Below, in pieces: positions 11,643 through 22,945 of a stretch of 64,000 bases of DNA. How positions within the stretch are numbered: position 1 is the stretch's first letter; every line of letters begins with the position of its first letter. The DNA is from Nepenthes gracilis (lineage: Eukaryota > Streptophyta > Magnoliopsida > Caryophyllales > Nepenthaceae). Made by a program: the position numbers and the translations under genes. The notes under the pieces are model-generated. The model searched no databases, had not been told where the DNA came from, and was given only the letters and a program-made list of their open reading frames with translations. Where the stretch lies: positions 15,972,037 through 16,036,036 of the forward strand of contig BSYO01000004.1 in NCBI GenBank assembly GCA_033239525.1. The letters run 5' to 3'.

Positions 11643-14600
11643 TTATATATTCCAACGCCTAACCAGCATGCGGTTAGGGCAACCAACAGCGGGTAAGGAA
11701 TTCTTCAGCTTGTCACGAACAACGCTAGCGATCTGGGAGGAGATCTGGGAAACATCCTTATAGGAGGATTTTTCAAAAACACGATTATTTCGTTCTCTCC
11801 AAATATAATAAACAGTGGCCGCCAGGGAGATCCGCTTGGAAAGGGTGATGAGGTTCTTGCCTTTCCACATTTGCGCCGCCCAATCAACATTTTGGGACCA
11901 CGAGGGGTAAGGCCAAAGGATGCCAGCGATCCGTTGGATAGAGGTCCACACGGAGGATGAGAAGGGGCAAGAGAAAAAAAGATGGTCATGGTTTTCAGCG
12001 TAAGAATCGCAAAGAGAACAAGTAAGTGAGAGGTTGGAAACACCGTGAACACGGTCAGAGGTATTAAGCCGGCCTTTTATTGCCAACCAAAGGGTGAAAG
12101 AGTGGGCAGGGATATGGAAGGGATCCCAAACAAGATTGGTCCAGATCAGCTTCGGTTTGGGTGGGTGAAGTAGGAGGTAGGCAGACTTAGACGAGAAAAC
12201 GCCATTAGGGCTCCCAGCCCATCTCAAGGAGTCCTTTTGCTCATTGTTTGGAAAATAATGGGGCATGTTTGTAGCGAGACTAGACACCTCCTGATCAAAA
12301 GGATTAGGCCAGGCCCACTGGTCATCTTTGATTATCTGATAAACCTTGCTGTCCCAAGATAAACCAGTGACCGTACGAATACGATCCGTGCAAACCCTAA
12401 TGAGCGGGCCATCAGGGTGCCAGTTGTCATGCCAAATAAAGGAGTCAACGCCATCACCAATAATCTTTATAGTATGCGAGCACATGAACGGACGAAGTTT
12501 CATGATCTTCTTCCAGCTCCACGGGGCCGAATCAGGAACTTTGAGGGTCCAGATGCACCGGTCCTTGATTCTAGTCTTGTGGATCCATGAAGACCAAGCC
12601 GATTGTGGTCTTTAGACATGAGGCGCCAAAGAAGCTTACAGATGAGAGCTTTATTTTGTGCCTGCAAATTTTTGAGCCCCAACCCACCTTCACTCTTAGG
12701 GTAGCAAAGATCGGACCAGGCCACTTTTGCATTAGCCTTACCGTCCGTAGAACCATTCCAGAGGAAACGCCTCAATATGCAGTCAATCTGGTTAAGAATA
12801 GATGTGGGTAAAATGAAAATTGAAGCCCAATAGAGGTGAATCGTGGAGAGGATCGAGGTTACCAGTTGAAGGCGGCCCCCGAAGGAAAGCCATCTGTTTT
12901 TCTATGATTTGATGCAGCAGGTAATTTTCTCAGTGAGGGCCTTACAGTCCCGAATAGACAGCCTAGAAGATATCAGAGGAACGCCAAGGTATCTAATGGG
13001 GAGGGATCCAACTTTGAACCCCAGGCTGTCAGCAATATTCTGATTAAGGGATTGGTCTTTAGAGCAGAGGAAAACCTCACTCTTGTTTGTGTTTGCTGAC
13101 AGACCAGAGAGCCAAAAGAACTCCTCAAGGCAATCCTTGAGGATCCGGATAGAATAGACGTCAGCATGAGAGAAGAGGAGCAGGTCATCGGCAAAGGCTA
13201 GCATGACAGTATGGGTCGCTTCACACTTCCAGTGAAATGTGAACTCATTGTTCCTACGAGTCTTGGAGACAATGACCCCGTTCAAACCCTCCATAGCCAG
13301 GACAAAAAGGTAAGGAGAAATGGGATCACCTTGACGAAGACCCTTACCCCCTTTAAAAAACCCCACCGCTTTACCATTTATATTTACGGAGTACGAGGGG
13401 GTGGTAATACATTCCCTAATCCAGTTTATCATTTTGGGCGGAAAATTCATGATGGTTAGAACATTGATAATGAAATCCCAGTGAACAGAATCATAGGCTT
13501 TCATGAGGTCAATTTTCATAGTGCATCGTGGAGGGTCATGACCTAGGTGATACTTGTGGAGAAGCTCTTGGGCCAGGAGAATGTTGTCACTGATTTGGCG
13601 TCCCGCCACAAAGGCCGTTTGGCACTTATCAACAAGATAGGGTAAAGTCATCTTTAGACGATTTGCAATAATCTTCGAGATGACTTTGTATATGACATTA
13701 CAGCATGAAATGGGACGAAAATCAGAGACCAACCGAGGAGACTTGATTTTGGGAATCAGGCTGATGATCGTCGAATTCATTTGCTTGAGGAGCATTCCAT
13801 GATTGAAAAAATCACCAATGGCTTCACAAACAGAGGGCCAATGATATCCCACGACTCCTTATAGAACAGGGAGCTGAAACCATCAGGCCCCGGGGCCCGA
13901 TAGTCGCCTATGGAAAAGATCACTTTGCGGATTTCATCATCACTTACCGGGGCCAGAAGATGGTCCATAAGGGATGTAGGCACAGTATTAAGAATGTAAG
14001 GACGAAGCCTAACCGCATCAGCCGAACCGTACGTTCGGCCAGTCCCAAGAGCTTTTCTAAAGTGGTCCACAATTAGATTCTGAACGTTTTCAATACCACT
14101 GGTAGGATTCCCGTCTTGATCAAGGAGGGAATAAATCCGATTCTTATTGTTATTACCGTTGACAGTCCTAAAAAAGAATTTATTGCACTGATCACCCTCC
14201 TTGAGCCACCTTATCTTAGCTTTTTGCTTAGTAAGGTCGACTTCCTTGGCCAGAGCAGCGTGGTAATCGTCCTTACAGCGACGCTCCTCAAGAGAACTAG
14301 AGGGAGTTTGACGTTGGATCATTTCAAGCATCTCCCTAGTACGGATGACCTCCTCGTGAACATCACCCTCATGGGCGTTGAGCGCTTTGGAGAAATTTTA
14401 ACTGCTTAAGTTTGGACACAAGCCTAAACATTGGTGAGCCATTGATGTTTTCCGACCAGGCATCGGCAACCAAGGGGAGAAATTTCGGGGATTTGGTAAG
14501 GAAATTATTGAAACGAAAAAGACCGTGATATCTGGGTGGATCGCCAACCGGGATGAGAATACAGGCCGAGTGGTCAGAGAGCACGGGGGGGAAAAAGGCT

Positions 14601-15250
14601 TTAGCTCTACGAAATTTGTCAAACCAAGACCCATTGGCGACAACACGATCAAGCTTTCTGTAGATGCGAAGGGATGAGTCACGCCCATCATTCCAGGTAT
14701 AATGCATGCCATCATGACACACATCGTTAAGATCGCAGTCTCTAAGACAATTTTCAAGCTCGATTGAGCTTTTGTTATGCCAAACCCCTCCCAGGGCCTC
14801 GGATGGGAACCGGATAGCATTGAAATCCCCGAGGGCCGCCCAAGGGAGGTCGCCCGGATGGTTAGACACGGCGCGAAGGCTATCCCATAGGAGCCTACGG
14901 GAAATTTCTGAGTTTGCACCATAAATGAAGGACAAAATGCACCGGGTATTCCCCTCAAGGAGCAGGACATCAAGATGGACGACTTGATCCTCCGAGGAAA
15001 GAATGTTGCACGAAATCAGATTGGGATCCCAACCAACCCAAATCCGACCACCAGAACACGAAGAGTAATTCATAAACCAAGACCAGTTAGGTTTGATTCT
15101 AGTGGAGACAGCCACAGAGTTTCGTTCCGCAACCTTGGTCTCCACTAAGCCAACGATACTACACCTATGGGATGAAATGAGGTTGCAGACTTCGTGGGCT
15201 TTTACACTCCCATTAAGTCCCCTCACATTCCAACAGGCAATGTTAGTCAT
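11643..15250 (-). pseudogene. LINE-B ORF2: endonuclease, reverse transcriptase, zinc-binding tail
   Basis: The start MTNIACWNVRGLNG at 15250 overlaps the ORF1 stop (ATGA). Endonuclease motifs are complete: WNVRGLN, LVETK, LGDFNAIR, YTWNDGRD, KLDRVV and LSDHSA. Small deletions near 14400 and 13835 shift the frame, as shown by the intact bases in the second copy at 17320 and 16770. The reverse transcriptase (13852-12902) has IDLMKAYDSVHW, GLRQGDPISPYLF, FADDLLLFSH and IRYLGVPL; a stop interrupts IKS*KNRW at about 12903. One more frameshift lies near 12595. The C-terminal part (12503-11643) has the zinc-binding pattern CSLCDSYAENHDHLFFSC and ends RRWNI. The four lesions suggest a fairly young copy or partly sequencing error. 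Confidence 0.93.
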
Positions 15251-16556
15251 GGGTTAGGGTTGAGGGGGGGAAGGATTTTTAACCCCCCGAGTTTTTTTTC
15301 GAATTTTACGGGAAGAAGATGTTTGTTGGTGGGCCACCATTTGTCGAACAGCCAATGGGGCCCAAAACAGAGGCACAAGGATAGGTGCCATCTGGGCGGG
15401 TCAGGGGGAGGAAGCTCTCGCTTCAATCAATCCAGGGCTGAGGAAGCTCTTTCAAGCTTCATAGGGGGCGAACAGGGGGCTCCAAAACACGGTTTGGACA
15501 ACTAGGTCCAGGGGGTGAGCAGGGGAAGAAGACGGGGACGAGTCGACACCGTCATTGTCAATAAGCAGATCCGGGGCAGCAAGGGCCGAGACGCGCTCCT
15601 TCTCAGAAGCATGACCCTCGAGACTAGGAGGAGAGACTTGATCACATCGAAGGGGCAGTGCAGGAGCACTCAGAATGGGGCATTATGATAATTCATTTGT
15701 AGAGTCCGCTTGTAAGGCCATAAACGAGTTAGAGGTCGTTATAGCCTTAGGGACTATGTCCATGGACGCGGAGGCAGCCACAACAGGATTTTTTGAACGG
15801 GGAGGCGATCGAGACGGGACAGAGGAGGATGAGATGTCCCGAGAAGGGGCACCCTTCTTGGGAACCCAAGAAGGTTTAAAGGGGGGATTCGAGGTCCTGC
15901 GCGAATCGGGCCCGCCCTACGCGACGGCGTATGAGGGTACTCAATTTTGATATCACAGAGATGTTCATTGAGTTCACCGGGCCTTCCTTTTGTCCGAATC
16001 TTAACAGAATTGATGGGGGGGGCATTAATCCCCAATTCAACGCATACCCTGGCGTAACCCAAGCGCTCAAGCTTTTCAATGACCGGATCTAAGGAGAGTG
16101 GTTTGCCAACCGCACTCGCAATCCAGCTTAACCCCAGTGGGGTCCAGTATTCAACCGGGATCCCAAAGAGTGAAATCCAGGTAGGAAAGGATTTGTGTTC
16201 CTCCCGGGTCAGAATCATACCAGGCCACCAATGTTTAAGGAAAAACGGATGACCAGCGATCGTCCACGTGCCATTAGCCAAACATTTTTCAAGCATGGAA
16301 GTAGATGAAAATCTAAAGAAATAAAACCCCGATTCGTTACAAGCCACATGTTGTAGCTCAAATCTCTTCCAAATTTTCATGGTGATATAGTTAACTACAT
16401 TGAAGTGAACAGGGTTACCGATGAAATATCCAACAAGGGTTGGACCCCATATGTCCTCCCCCTGTTTGGTGACCTCGGGAGGGGGGGATAAAATGATATT
16501 CTCCGAATCTGAAATATTTGGTGGAAAAAATTTAAGGGAACATTTACCTCCAAAGG
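15247..16556 (-). pseudogene. LINE-B ORF1, fused at its 5' end to reverse transcriptase
   Basis: The ORF1 part begins near VEQRAFGGKCSLKFFPPN and LSPPPEVTKQG. The DUF4283-like region follows (LVGYFIGNPVHFN, YFFRFSSTSMLEKCL, GMILTREEHKSFPTWI, PLGLSWIASAVGKPL, RVCVELG). The frame reaches 15754 and then shifts. The remaining Ser/Pro-rich tail (15750-15250) ends by overlapping the ORF2 ATG. Upstream, the frame is continuous with NRLKMTLPYLV of reverse transcriptase, so the open frame 17007-15754 is an RT::ORF1 chimera. I infer the fusion is a by-product of the duplication, not a functional protein. Confidence 0.85.
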
Positions 16557-16564
16557 CCCTTTGC

Positions 16565-18222
16565 TCAACAAGATAGGGTAAAGTCATCTTTAGACGATTT
16601 GCAATAATCTTCGAGATGACTTTGTATATGACATTACAGCATGAAATGGGACGGAAATCAGAGACCAACCGAGGAGACTTGATTTTGGGAATCAGGCTGA
16701 TGATCGTCGAATTCATTTGCTTGAGGAGCATTCCATGATTGAAAAAATCACCAATGGCTTCACAAACTGAAGGGCCGATGATATCCCACGACTCCTTATA
16801 GAACAGGGAGCTGAAACCATCAGGCCCCGGGGCCCGATAGTCGCCTATGGAAAAGATCACTTTGCGGATTTCATCATCACTTACCGGGGCCAGAAGATGG
16901 TCCATAAGGGATGTAGGCACAGTATTAAGAATGTAAGGACGACCTAACCGCATCAGTAGAACCGCACGTTCGGCCAGTCCCAAGAGCTTTTCTAAAGTGG
17001 TCGACAATTAGATTCTGAACGTTTTCAATACCACTGGTAGGATTCCCGTCTTGATCAAGGAGGGAATAAATCCGATTCTTATTGTTATTACCGTTGACAG
17101 TCCTAAAAAAGAATTTATTACACTGATCACCCTCCTTGAGCCACCTTATCTTAGCTTTTTGCTTAGTAAGGTCGACTTCCTTGGCCAGAGCAGCGTGGTA
17201 ATCGTCCTTACAGCGACGCTCCTCAAGAGAACTAGAGGGAGTTTGACGTTGGATCATTTCAAGCATCTCCCTAGTACGGATGACCTCCTCGTGAACATCA
17301 CCCTCATGGGCGTTGAGCGCTTTCAGAGAAATTTTAACCTGCTTAAGTTTGGACACAAGCCTAAACATTGGTGAGCCATTGATGTTTTCCGACCAGGCAT
17401 CGGCAACCAAGGGGAGAAATTTCGGGGATTTGGTAAGGAAATTATTGAAACGAAAAAGACCGTGATATCTGGGTGGATCGCCAACCGGGATGAGAATACA
17501 GGCCGAGTGGTCAGAGAGCCTGGGAGGGGGGAAAAAGGCTTTAGCTCTACGAAATTTGTCAAACCAAGACCCATTGGCGACAACACGATCAAGCTTTCTG
17601 TAGATGCGAAGGGATGAGTCACGCCCATCATTCCAGGTATAATGCATGCCATCATGACACACATCGTTAAGATCGCAGTCTCTAAGACAATTTTCAAGCT
17701 CGATTGAGCTTTGTTATGCCAAACCCTCCCAGGGCCTCGGATGGGAACCGGATAGCATTGAAATCCCCGAGGGCCGCCCAAGGGAGGTCGCCCGGATGGT
17801 TAGACACGGCGCGAAGGCTATCCCATAGGAGCCTACGGGAAATTTCTGAGTTTGCACCATAAATGAAGGACAAAATGCACCGGGTATTCTCCTCAAGGAG
17901 CAGGACATCAAGATGGACGACTTGATCCTCCGAGGAAAGAATGTTGCACGAAATCAGATTGGGATCCCAACCAACCCAAATCCGACCACCAGAACACGAA
18001 GAGTAATTCATAAACCAAGACCAGTTAGGTTTGATTCTAGTGGAGACAGCCACAGAGTTTCGTCCGCAACCTTGGTCTCCACTAAAGCCAACGATACTAC
18101 ACCTATGGGATGAAATGAGGTTATTTTTTTAGATTTCGTGGGCTTTTACACTCCCATTAAGTCCCCTCACATTCCAACAGGCAATGTTAGTCATGGGTTA
18201 GGGTTGAGGGGGGGGAAGGATT
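16565..18222 (-). pseudogene. Second copy of LINE-B ORF2 5' part (endonuclease and RT N-terminus)
   Basis: This is a direct repeat of about 13640-15270 with only a few differences per hundred bases by eye. It spans the ORF2 start, the endonuclease and the first part of reverse transcriptase up to LPYLV. It keeps bases that LINE-B has lost: KISLKALNAHEGDVHEE is in frame at 17320, and the 16770 region has the extra base. It has its own defects at 16950, 17715 and 18122 (a T run replaces gcagac). It abuts ORF1 of LINE-B on one side and the HAL-5A 5' end on the other. Confidence 0.88.
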
Positions 18223-18227
18223 TGAAA

Positions 18228-20575
18228 TTTCTCTCTTGTTTTTCAAATTTCAAATTTGAAATTTGCGTTGCATTTCTCAGCCGATTCTCACCGTCGCCAG
18301 CATGGGTTTCGAATCCGTTTTGCCTTCGCCGCTCAGGGGCATTGGCGGTGCCGGTGTCTCCATGGTCGGTCATGGAGCGGTGTCGTCCGGAGGCTCTCCT
18401 CCACCACCTTCTATGACGACTATCCCTTCGGAGACTGGTAAACCATCTCTCATCTCACTTTCTGACGTTGATTCCGCTGATTTTAGGGTTGAACCTTTTC
18501 CCTCGCTGCCGGCTGATAATATTCATAAGGATCGTGTTTGCCCTCCTCCGGTCCTGAACTATTATCCCCATCGATCGGTCGATGGTGATTGTGAAAACCA
18601 TCCTCCCCCCTCCTGATGTCATCAAAGCTGGTGAGGATTGTTGGGGTGCCACCTTGTGTGGTTCCTTCTTTGGTCGAACGCCTCATTTTAGGGCGGTGAA
18701 CAGCATTGTGAGGGGGATTTGGGCTCGTTTCGGATTGTCTCATGTTGCTGAAAGTGAGAAGGATAATTTCTTGTTCCGTTTTTCCTCTGTCGCCCAAATG
18801 GAATCATGCCTTGAAAGAGGCCCTTGGGTGATCTCGGGATGCCCTTTGATTCTTCAAAGATGGATCGTTGGTTCTCCCCTGTCTAGAAAGCTGCTTAAAT
18901 CTATTCCCTTGTGAATTAGGCTACAAAACGTACCTGTGGAATATTGGACGCCATTGGGTCTTAGTTGGATTGGCAGTGCAGTTGGCAAACCCATCCAACA
19001 GGATCCCAATACTGCCAAAATGGAGCGTTTGAAATTTGCCCGTGTATGGGTTGAGGTAGCTTCCGATTTTACTTTCCCTTCTAAAATTCGGATTGGTTCG
19101 GGTTCGACTTCTCCGTTGACTGTAAAGCCAGCTGTTGAGATCCATGTAAGCTACCCATGGAAACCGAAGCGAAGAAATTCTATTCTTTCGGACTCTGTTG
19201 GTTCTCCGAAGCAGCCGATGGCTGTTCCTGCTCCCAGGGCTTATTCGAAGTCTGCTTTGCCTGAGTCAGGGATTGATTGTACTGCTGGTCATAGTGAGAC
19301 TATGAAATCTCATAAGCCTGGTATTGAGAGAACATCGCTGGTGGTTCCAGGAGCTGATTTGCAACCCCCACCAGCTCTTAGGCCATTTGGAGACAAATGT
19401 GCCCCCTGTCTCTTATGCTAATGCGCTGAATTGTGGGCTTGGTATCCCTCCTCCAGCTGCTGATAAGTTTCCTATAGTTGACTCTCTTGATCAGTCTTCA
19501 AATGCGTCCCCCTTTAAGGAACTGGATCAGGCCCCGTCCTTAAAGGTGGTGCGGTTTGCTCCTGAGATCTTATCAGCCGAGGCTCCCAGTTGTGCTCCTC
19601 ACCACAGGATGTTGGCTCCTTGCAATGATATTTGTCATCCGATCAAGTTTCGTAGATCCAATCTAGGAAAATTGGCTTCTGACGGCGTCCCTATGGATGG
19701 TAGCCCCAAATTGGCTGCTCCCCCTTTTGCCCCTCCTAGAGAAACTCTTGCAGTGGTTCCTCTTGATGATGCCTTGTCTTCGATTGATATCCTGCCCCAT
19801 CTTGGAGCAGCGAGAACCATGACCTGTCGATTCCTCCTTCTGATGGAATGACTTCGGAGATGGAGCCTGCGTCTGCTATCGATCCGGATCTCACGCCCAG
19901 CCCTATCTCTCGTATTTCAAAGAAAATACTCCCTGGTTGTTTCTAATTTTGAGGAGCCGTTTTCTTCAAGCTCCAATGGTAGCCTTGAACGGACTAAGAA
20001 AAAAACTTAGAGCAGGATCAAGCCCTATAAATCTAAATGATTTGCAGTGGAGGTTCTGGATGGGTGTTAAGGCCGGTGAGGCCTTGAGCACCCTTATGGC
20101 CGAAGTGGCTTTGTGTATCACTTGGTGGCCGGAGTGTTTTATGCTCACCTTGGACGGAGTGGTTTTGTTCTTTTATCCGGAGTGCATTTGTTCTTATACC
20201 CAGAATGCCTTTTTGTCCTCTTAAAGGCCTTTAATGGCCTTTAATGCCCCTTGAGTGTGATCAGGCCAGTCTTCCTTTCTCTCTATTGGACGGAGTGGCT
20301 TTATTGCAATGCTCGGAGAGTATTTTGTTCACCTACTGATCGGAGCAGCCTTTTGCGATGCGTTCTGGGAAGTCGGTGTGTTTTTGCTCACTTTGGATGG
20401 AGTGGCATTGTTGATATATCCGGAGTACCTTGGTCCACTTAATGGGCGGAGTGGCCTTGTTTCACTTTAAGGCTGGAGCGGCCTGGTGTGTGGTGTGGAC
20501 GGAGTTGAAGGACAAAATGACACGGGTATTCTTGTTTATGGACATCAAGTGGCTTTGTGTATCACTTGGTGAATG
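18228..20575 (+). mobile_element. HAL-5A: ORF1-only element with CCGGAG 3' UTR
   Basis: A short 5' UTR contains the palindromic TTTCAAATTTGAAA block. ORF1 (18302 to about 20030) follows and ends in LERTKKK. The sequence then passes directly into a CCGGAG-type 3' UTR (20050-20570, GGACGGAGTGG and GGCCGGAGTG units) with no ORF2 between. Insertion of HAL-4A at 20576 cuts off the terminus. This is a Family II counterpart of HAL-1. Confidence 0.75.
18302..20030 (+). pseudogene. HAL-5A ORF1 (DUF4283-like), frameshifted
   Basis: It starts MGFESVLPSPLRGIGGAG. A frameshift at about 18592 separates the N-terminus from the DUF4283-like region (ILPPPDVIKAGEDCWGATL, HFRAVNSIVRGIWARFGL, FLFRFSSVAQMESCL). 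A stop at 18912 lies before NVPVEYWTPLGLSWIGSAVG. The segment up to VSYPWKPKR follows, but the zinc knuckle is lost, with only HSETMKSHK left. The hydrophilic tail shifts frame near 19400. Near its end it has LTPSPISRISKK, a weak form of the C-terminal motif seen in other ORF1-only elements. Dup-B is in frame at 28590 where this copy is not, and the reverse holds at 18700. Confidence 0.82.
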
Positions 20576-22787
20576 TTTTTTTTTTTTTTTTAAGTAAGTA
20601 TTTTGGATTAAAGGGAGAAAAATTACAAAATATATGTTTTATCTCCAAGTATTTTGACTTAGATTTAAAACATAAAAGCTTATACTACACCTATGGGATG
20701 AAATGAGGTTGCAGATGGGAGAATACATAAAAACCTCTCGGATGACAACATTCAACCGAAGGGAGAAAATATGAAATTTTTCTTCATAAAAAATATGAAA
20801 TGGCAAGGATTAGGAGCACCAAAATCAGAATCAGGCAAGGCAATTCCTTCATCCGAGGGAACCAGTAGCCATGTCCCAACCGAGTCCACTAAAACAACCA
20901 AATGTATCCCATAATCACCCACCACAACAGCAATCAACAGCAAGGAAACCAACAAGTGCAGCTCCACAGAATAGCATAGAGTAGCATCTAATAAGCCGTT
21001 AGACTATTATCCCAACAATCCAACAGCAAAGATCAACAATCACTTGGCAACATCAGCATAGCCCAAACACCAGCAATCCGTGCCAGCAGCTTCAAACCCC
21101 TCAAAATAAAGCAAGAGCATCAGCAAAGCAAATATAGCATCCTTGAACTTCATCAGCTCAGGAACGCAGAGATATCTCTCCAGCCCTTGGCAGTCCAATT
21201 GAGGAAAACCAGATTCTTTTTGCCACCACAGCACAGACCCTCATGTGAAGGACAGTCACAACAAGTGATCCAGCAGCCACCAATCAAATGTTACCACAGA
21301 TGGGGCATAACAATCTGCCAAGACTGACGGCATCACCATTCAACCGGACAGATGCTCATCAATACATCTTAGCATACAACTGCAGCAAAATCAAAAAATC
21401 CTCCAACACTAGCAGGGCCCGTGCCAGCTACTTTTCAAGTTTGCCATGAAAACAACAACACTGGGTTGATACCCACACCAACTTCAGAATAATCCAGTAC
21501 TACATACTGAACCAGCAGCAAGGTAACACACGACATCAGAACAACCACAGCAAATCCCCATTTCAAACATCTCAAAACTCCCATTTCAACACCAGGAAAT
21601 GGCTGGAGCAAAACAGAGCATCCATGGGCATAGCCGGGCATAACAGGGCAACATTAGGTTCACCCAAACACCCTCTAGGATCACAACCCCAATCCAAATA
21701 ATGCATCACAAAATTGAGAGCCCTTCAGGAGCTCAAAATTTATTATCAATTTGATTACATTCCAATCAAAACCCCCTCATCAAAAGCCAAGGAGAAGTCC
21801 CTGGACGAGGAACATCTCAAACAGAAACCCACACCCGATCCAACAGCTGCAGGTTTTCACGTAAGAGGAATCCGGGTTTTCTTGGATGCAGATTTACGCT
21901 GCCTCCTAGGCTTTGATTGTTGCCAAGGTTCCTCAATCAGGATCCTAAATGCATTACCATGGAGACCAGCCAAAAAATTAAACTGATTACAATTTTGGAT
22001 AACCGGAAAGCTCGTTGCCGTTTTCAACAAGGAAGACAGAAATCCAAAAACTACCTTCTCCTCCTCGGGAGAGAAAGAGGCAATATGGGTCTGGGAAATG
22101 TCAGCCGTCACAACTAATTGGAAAGCCATCAAATAAGCATCGGGGGGAAACCCTTTATCTACCTCAGCCAACGGAAAAGCTGAGTGGAACTTACATTTGT
22201 TCTCAACGTTTACATCCTGCCAGCACCTATTCAGGAAATCGAGCACCAGTTTCAAAATGCTCAGGAAGGGTGGCAGGGGCCAAAGAAGAACCCGAGAGCT
22301 TTGCCTCAGTCCAAGAGTTGTTGGAGAGCCTTGAGCATAGAATCCTTCTCAATTGATAAGGGATCCTCATCCAAACTGCTAGCCACTGGACAGGGACAGG
22401 GATCTGATCCACGACCAGATCCGTGTCCTGCTGACTGCTTGGGTTGAAACATCTGGGGAGTAGTTGTGAGATAGCCTCACGATGGAGTCTGGAGTTGAGA
22501 CATCAATTCCAAGAGCTAAACAATCAACAATAGAAAGAGCCCCTGCTGGAGATCCTTCGATCTGATCCATCCACTACATGAGGAATTTATGGGTTGTTTT
22601 AATGTGAACCTTCAACATCACCCTAATCAGTGGCCGAGCTCTCAGGAGCAGAAAGGCAAGCAGTTTGGTTTGGAGAAGGAATTGTCATCACAGCATCAGA
22701 CAGAGGAGATAGAGGAGACTGGGACAACAGACCAGAATCAACAGCACCGGCTGGGATCGAATTAACCACTGCCTCAACATATTTGGT
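20576..22787 (-). mobile_element. HAL-4A: 5'-truncated ORF1-only element, Family I terminus
   Basis: The minus strand runs from an ORF1 tail (22787-21857) straight into a CAGCAG-type 3' UTR (21850-20750) and a Family I terminus with T run at 20576-20591. No ORF2 sequence intervenes. The usual GG between AAGTAAG and the T run is missing here. The box is replaced by tactacacctatgggatgaa, a phrase that also occurs in LINE-B ORF2 at about 15154, so this copy looks patched. Confidence 0.78.
21857..22787 (-). pseudogene. HAL-4A ORF1 C-terminal part
   Basis: Fragments in shifting frames include STPDSIVRLSHNYS near 22470, the conserved C-terminal motif. Downstream is a less repetitive stretch with KLVLDFLNRCWQDVNVENKC and HIASFSPEEEKVVFGFLSS. 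The end is the basic KPRRQRKSASKKTRIPLT at 21857. The basic end resembles RRWRKSASKKVRRPHS of HAL-2. I do not recognise the middle part as a named domain. The DUF4283-like region is absent because the copy is 5'-truncated. Confidence 0.7.
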
Positions 22788-22945
22788 AAGTAATTAATTG
22801 TATTAAATAAATAAATAAAATGTACAATCAGCTATGTTTTTTACCAAGTGTTTTTCCGACTTGGTAAAAGAGACATAGGAAAGGGAGACCCTAAAACCAT
22901 GATAAGTCATTAAAAACATGAATACAGTACCGGGAATGTTTCTCA
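22788..22945 (-). other. Family II 3' terminus in Dup-A
   Basis: On the minus strand it reads CATAGCTGATTG..., hairpin arms TTACCAAGT and ACTTGGTAA, then TTAATTACTTACC. There is no T run before it on the plus strand, only atattt. It matches 32717-32868 and, more distantly, 45472-45640 and 27831-28014. Similarity to Dup-B ends here. Confidence 0.7.

Larger units (their letters stand above)
8754..16560 (-). mobile_element. LINE-B, nearly full-length Family I LINE
   Basis: Read on the minus strand: ORF1 (about 16556-15247), ORF2 (15250-11643), A-rich tract, long GCTG-rich 3' UTR, and Family I terminus with T run at 8754-8772. It is the most complete ORF1+ORF2 copy in the window, yet ORF2 has three frameshifts and one stop. 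The 5' end is abnormal: ORF1 is fused in frame to a piece of reverse transcriptase from a second ORF2 copy (16565-18222). No target-site duplication was found matching the left flank actaagggc. Confidence 0.9.
18228..22945. repeat. Dup-A: first copy of a 4.7 kb direct duplication
   Basis: Collinear with 28222-32868. It contains HAL-5A (+), HAL-4A (-) and the beginning of a Family II terminus (-). Similarity starts at tctcttgtttttcaaatttc and ends just after aatacagtaccg. Beyond these points the flanks are unrelated: LINE-B dimer and LINE-C here, tail-only insertion and HAL-6 there. Because nested elements are copied together, this is duplication of DNA, not two retrotransposition events. Confidence 0.9.

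Noticed and set aside
11127..11696. 221- and 189-codon frames with Phe-rich hydrophobic stretches
   Set aside because: They are antisense to the purine tracts after LINE-B ORF2, so the hydrophobic runs are translated T runs.
20220..20250. Tandem ggcctttaat repeat
   Set aside because: Only two to three units within a 3' UTR; no further significance.
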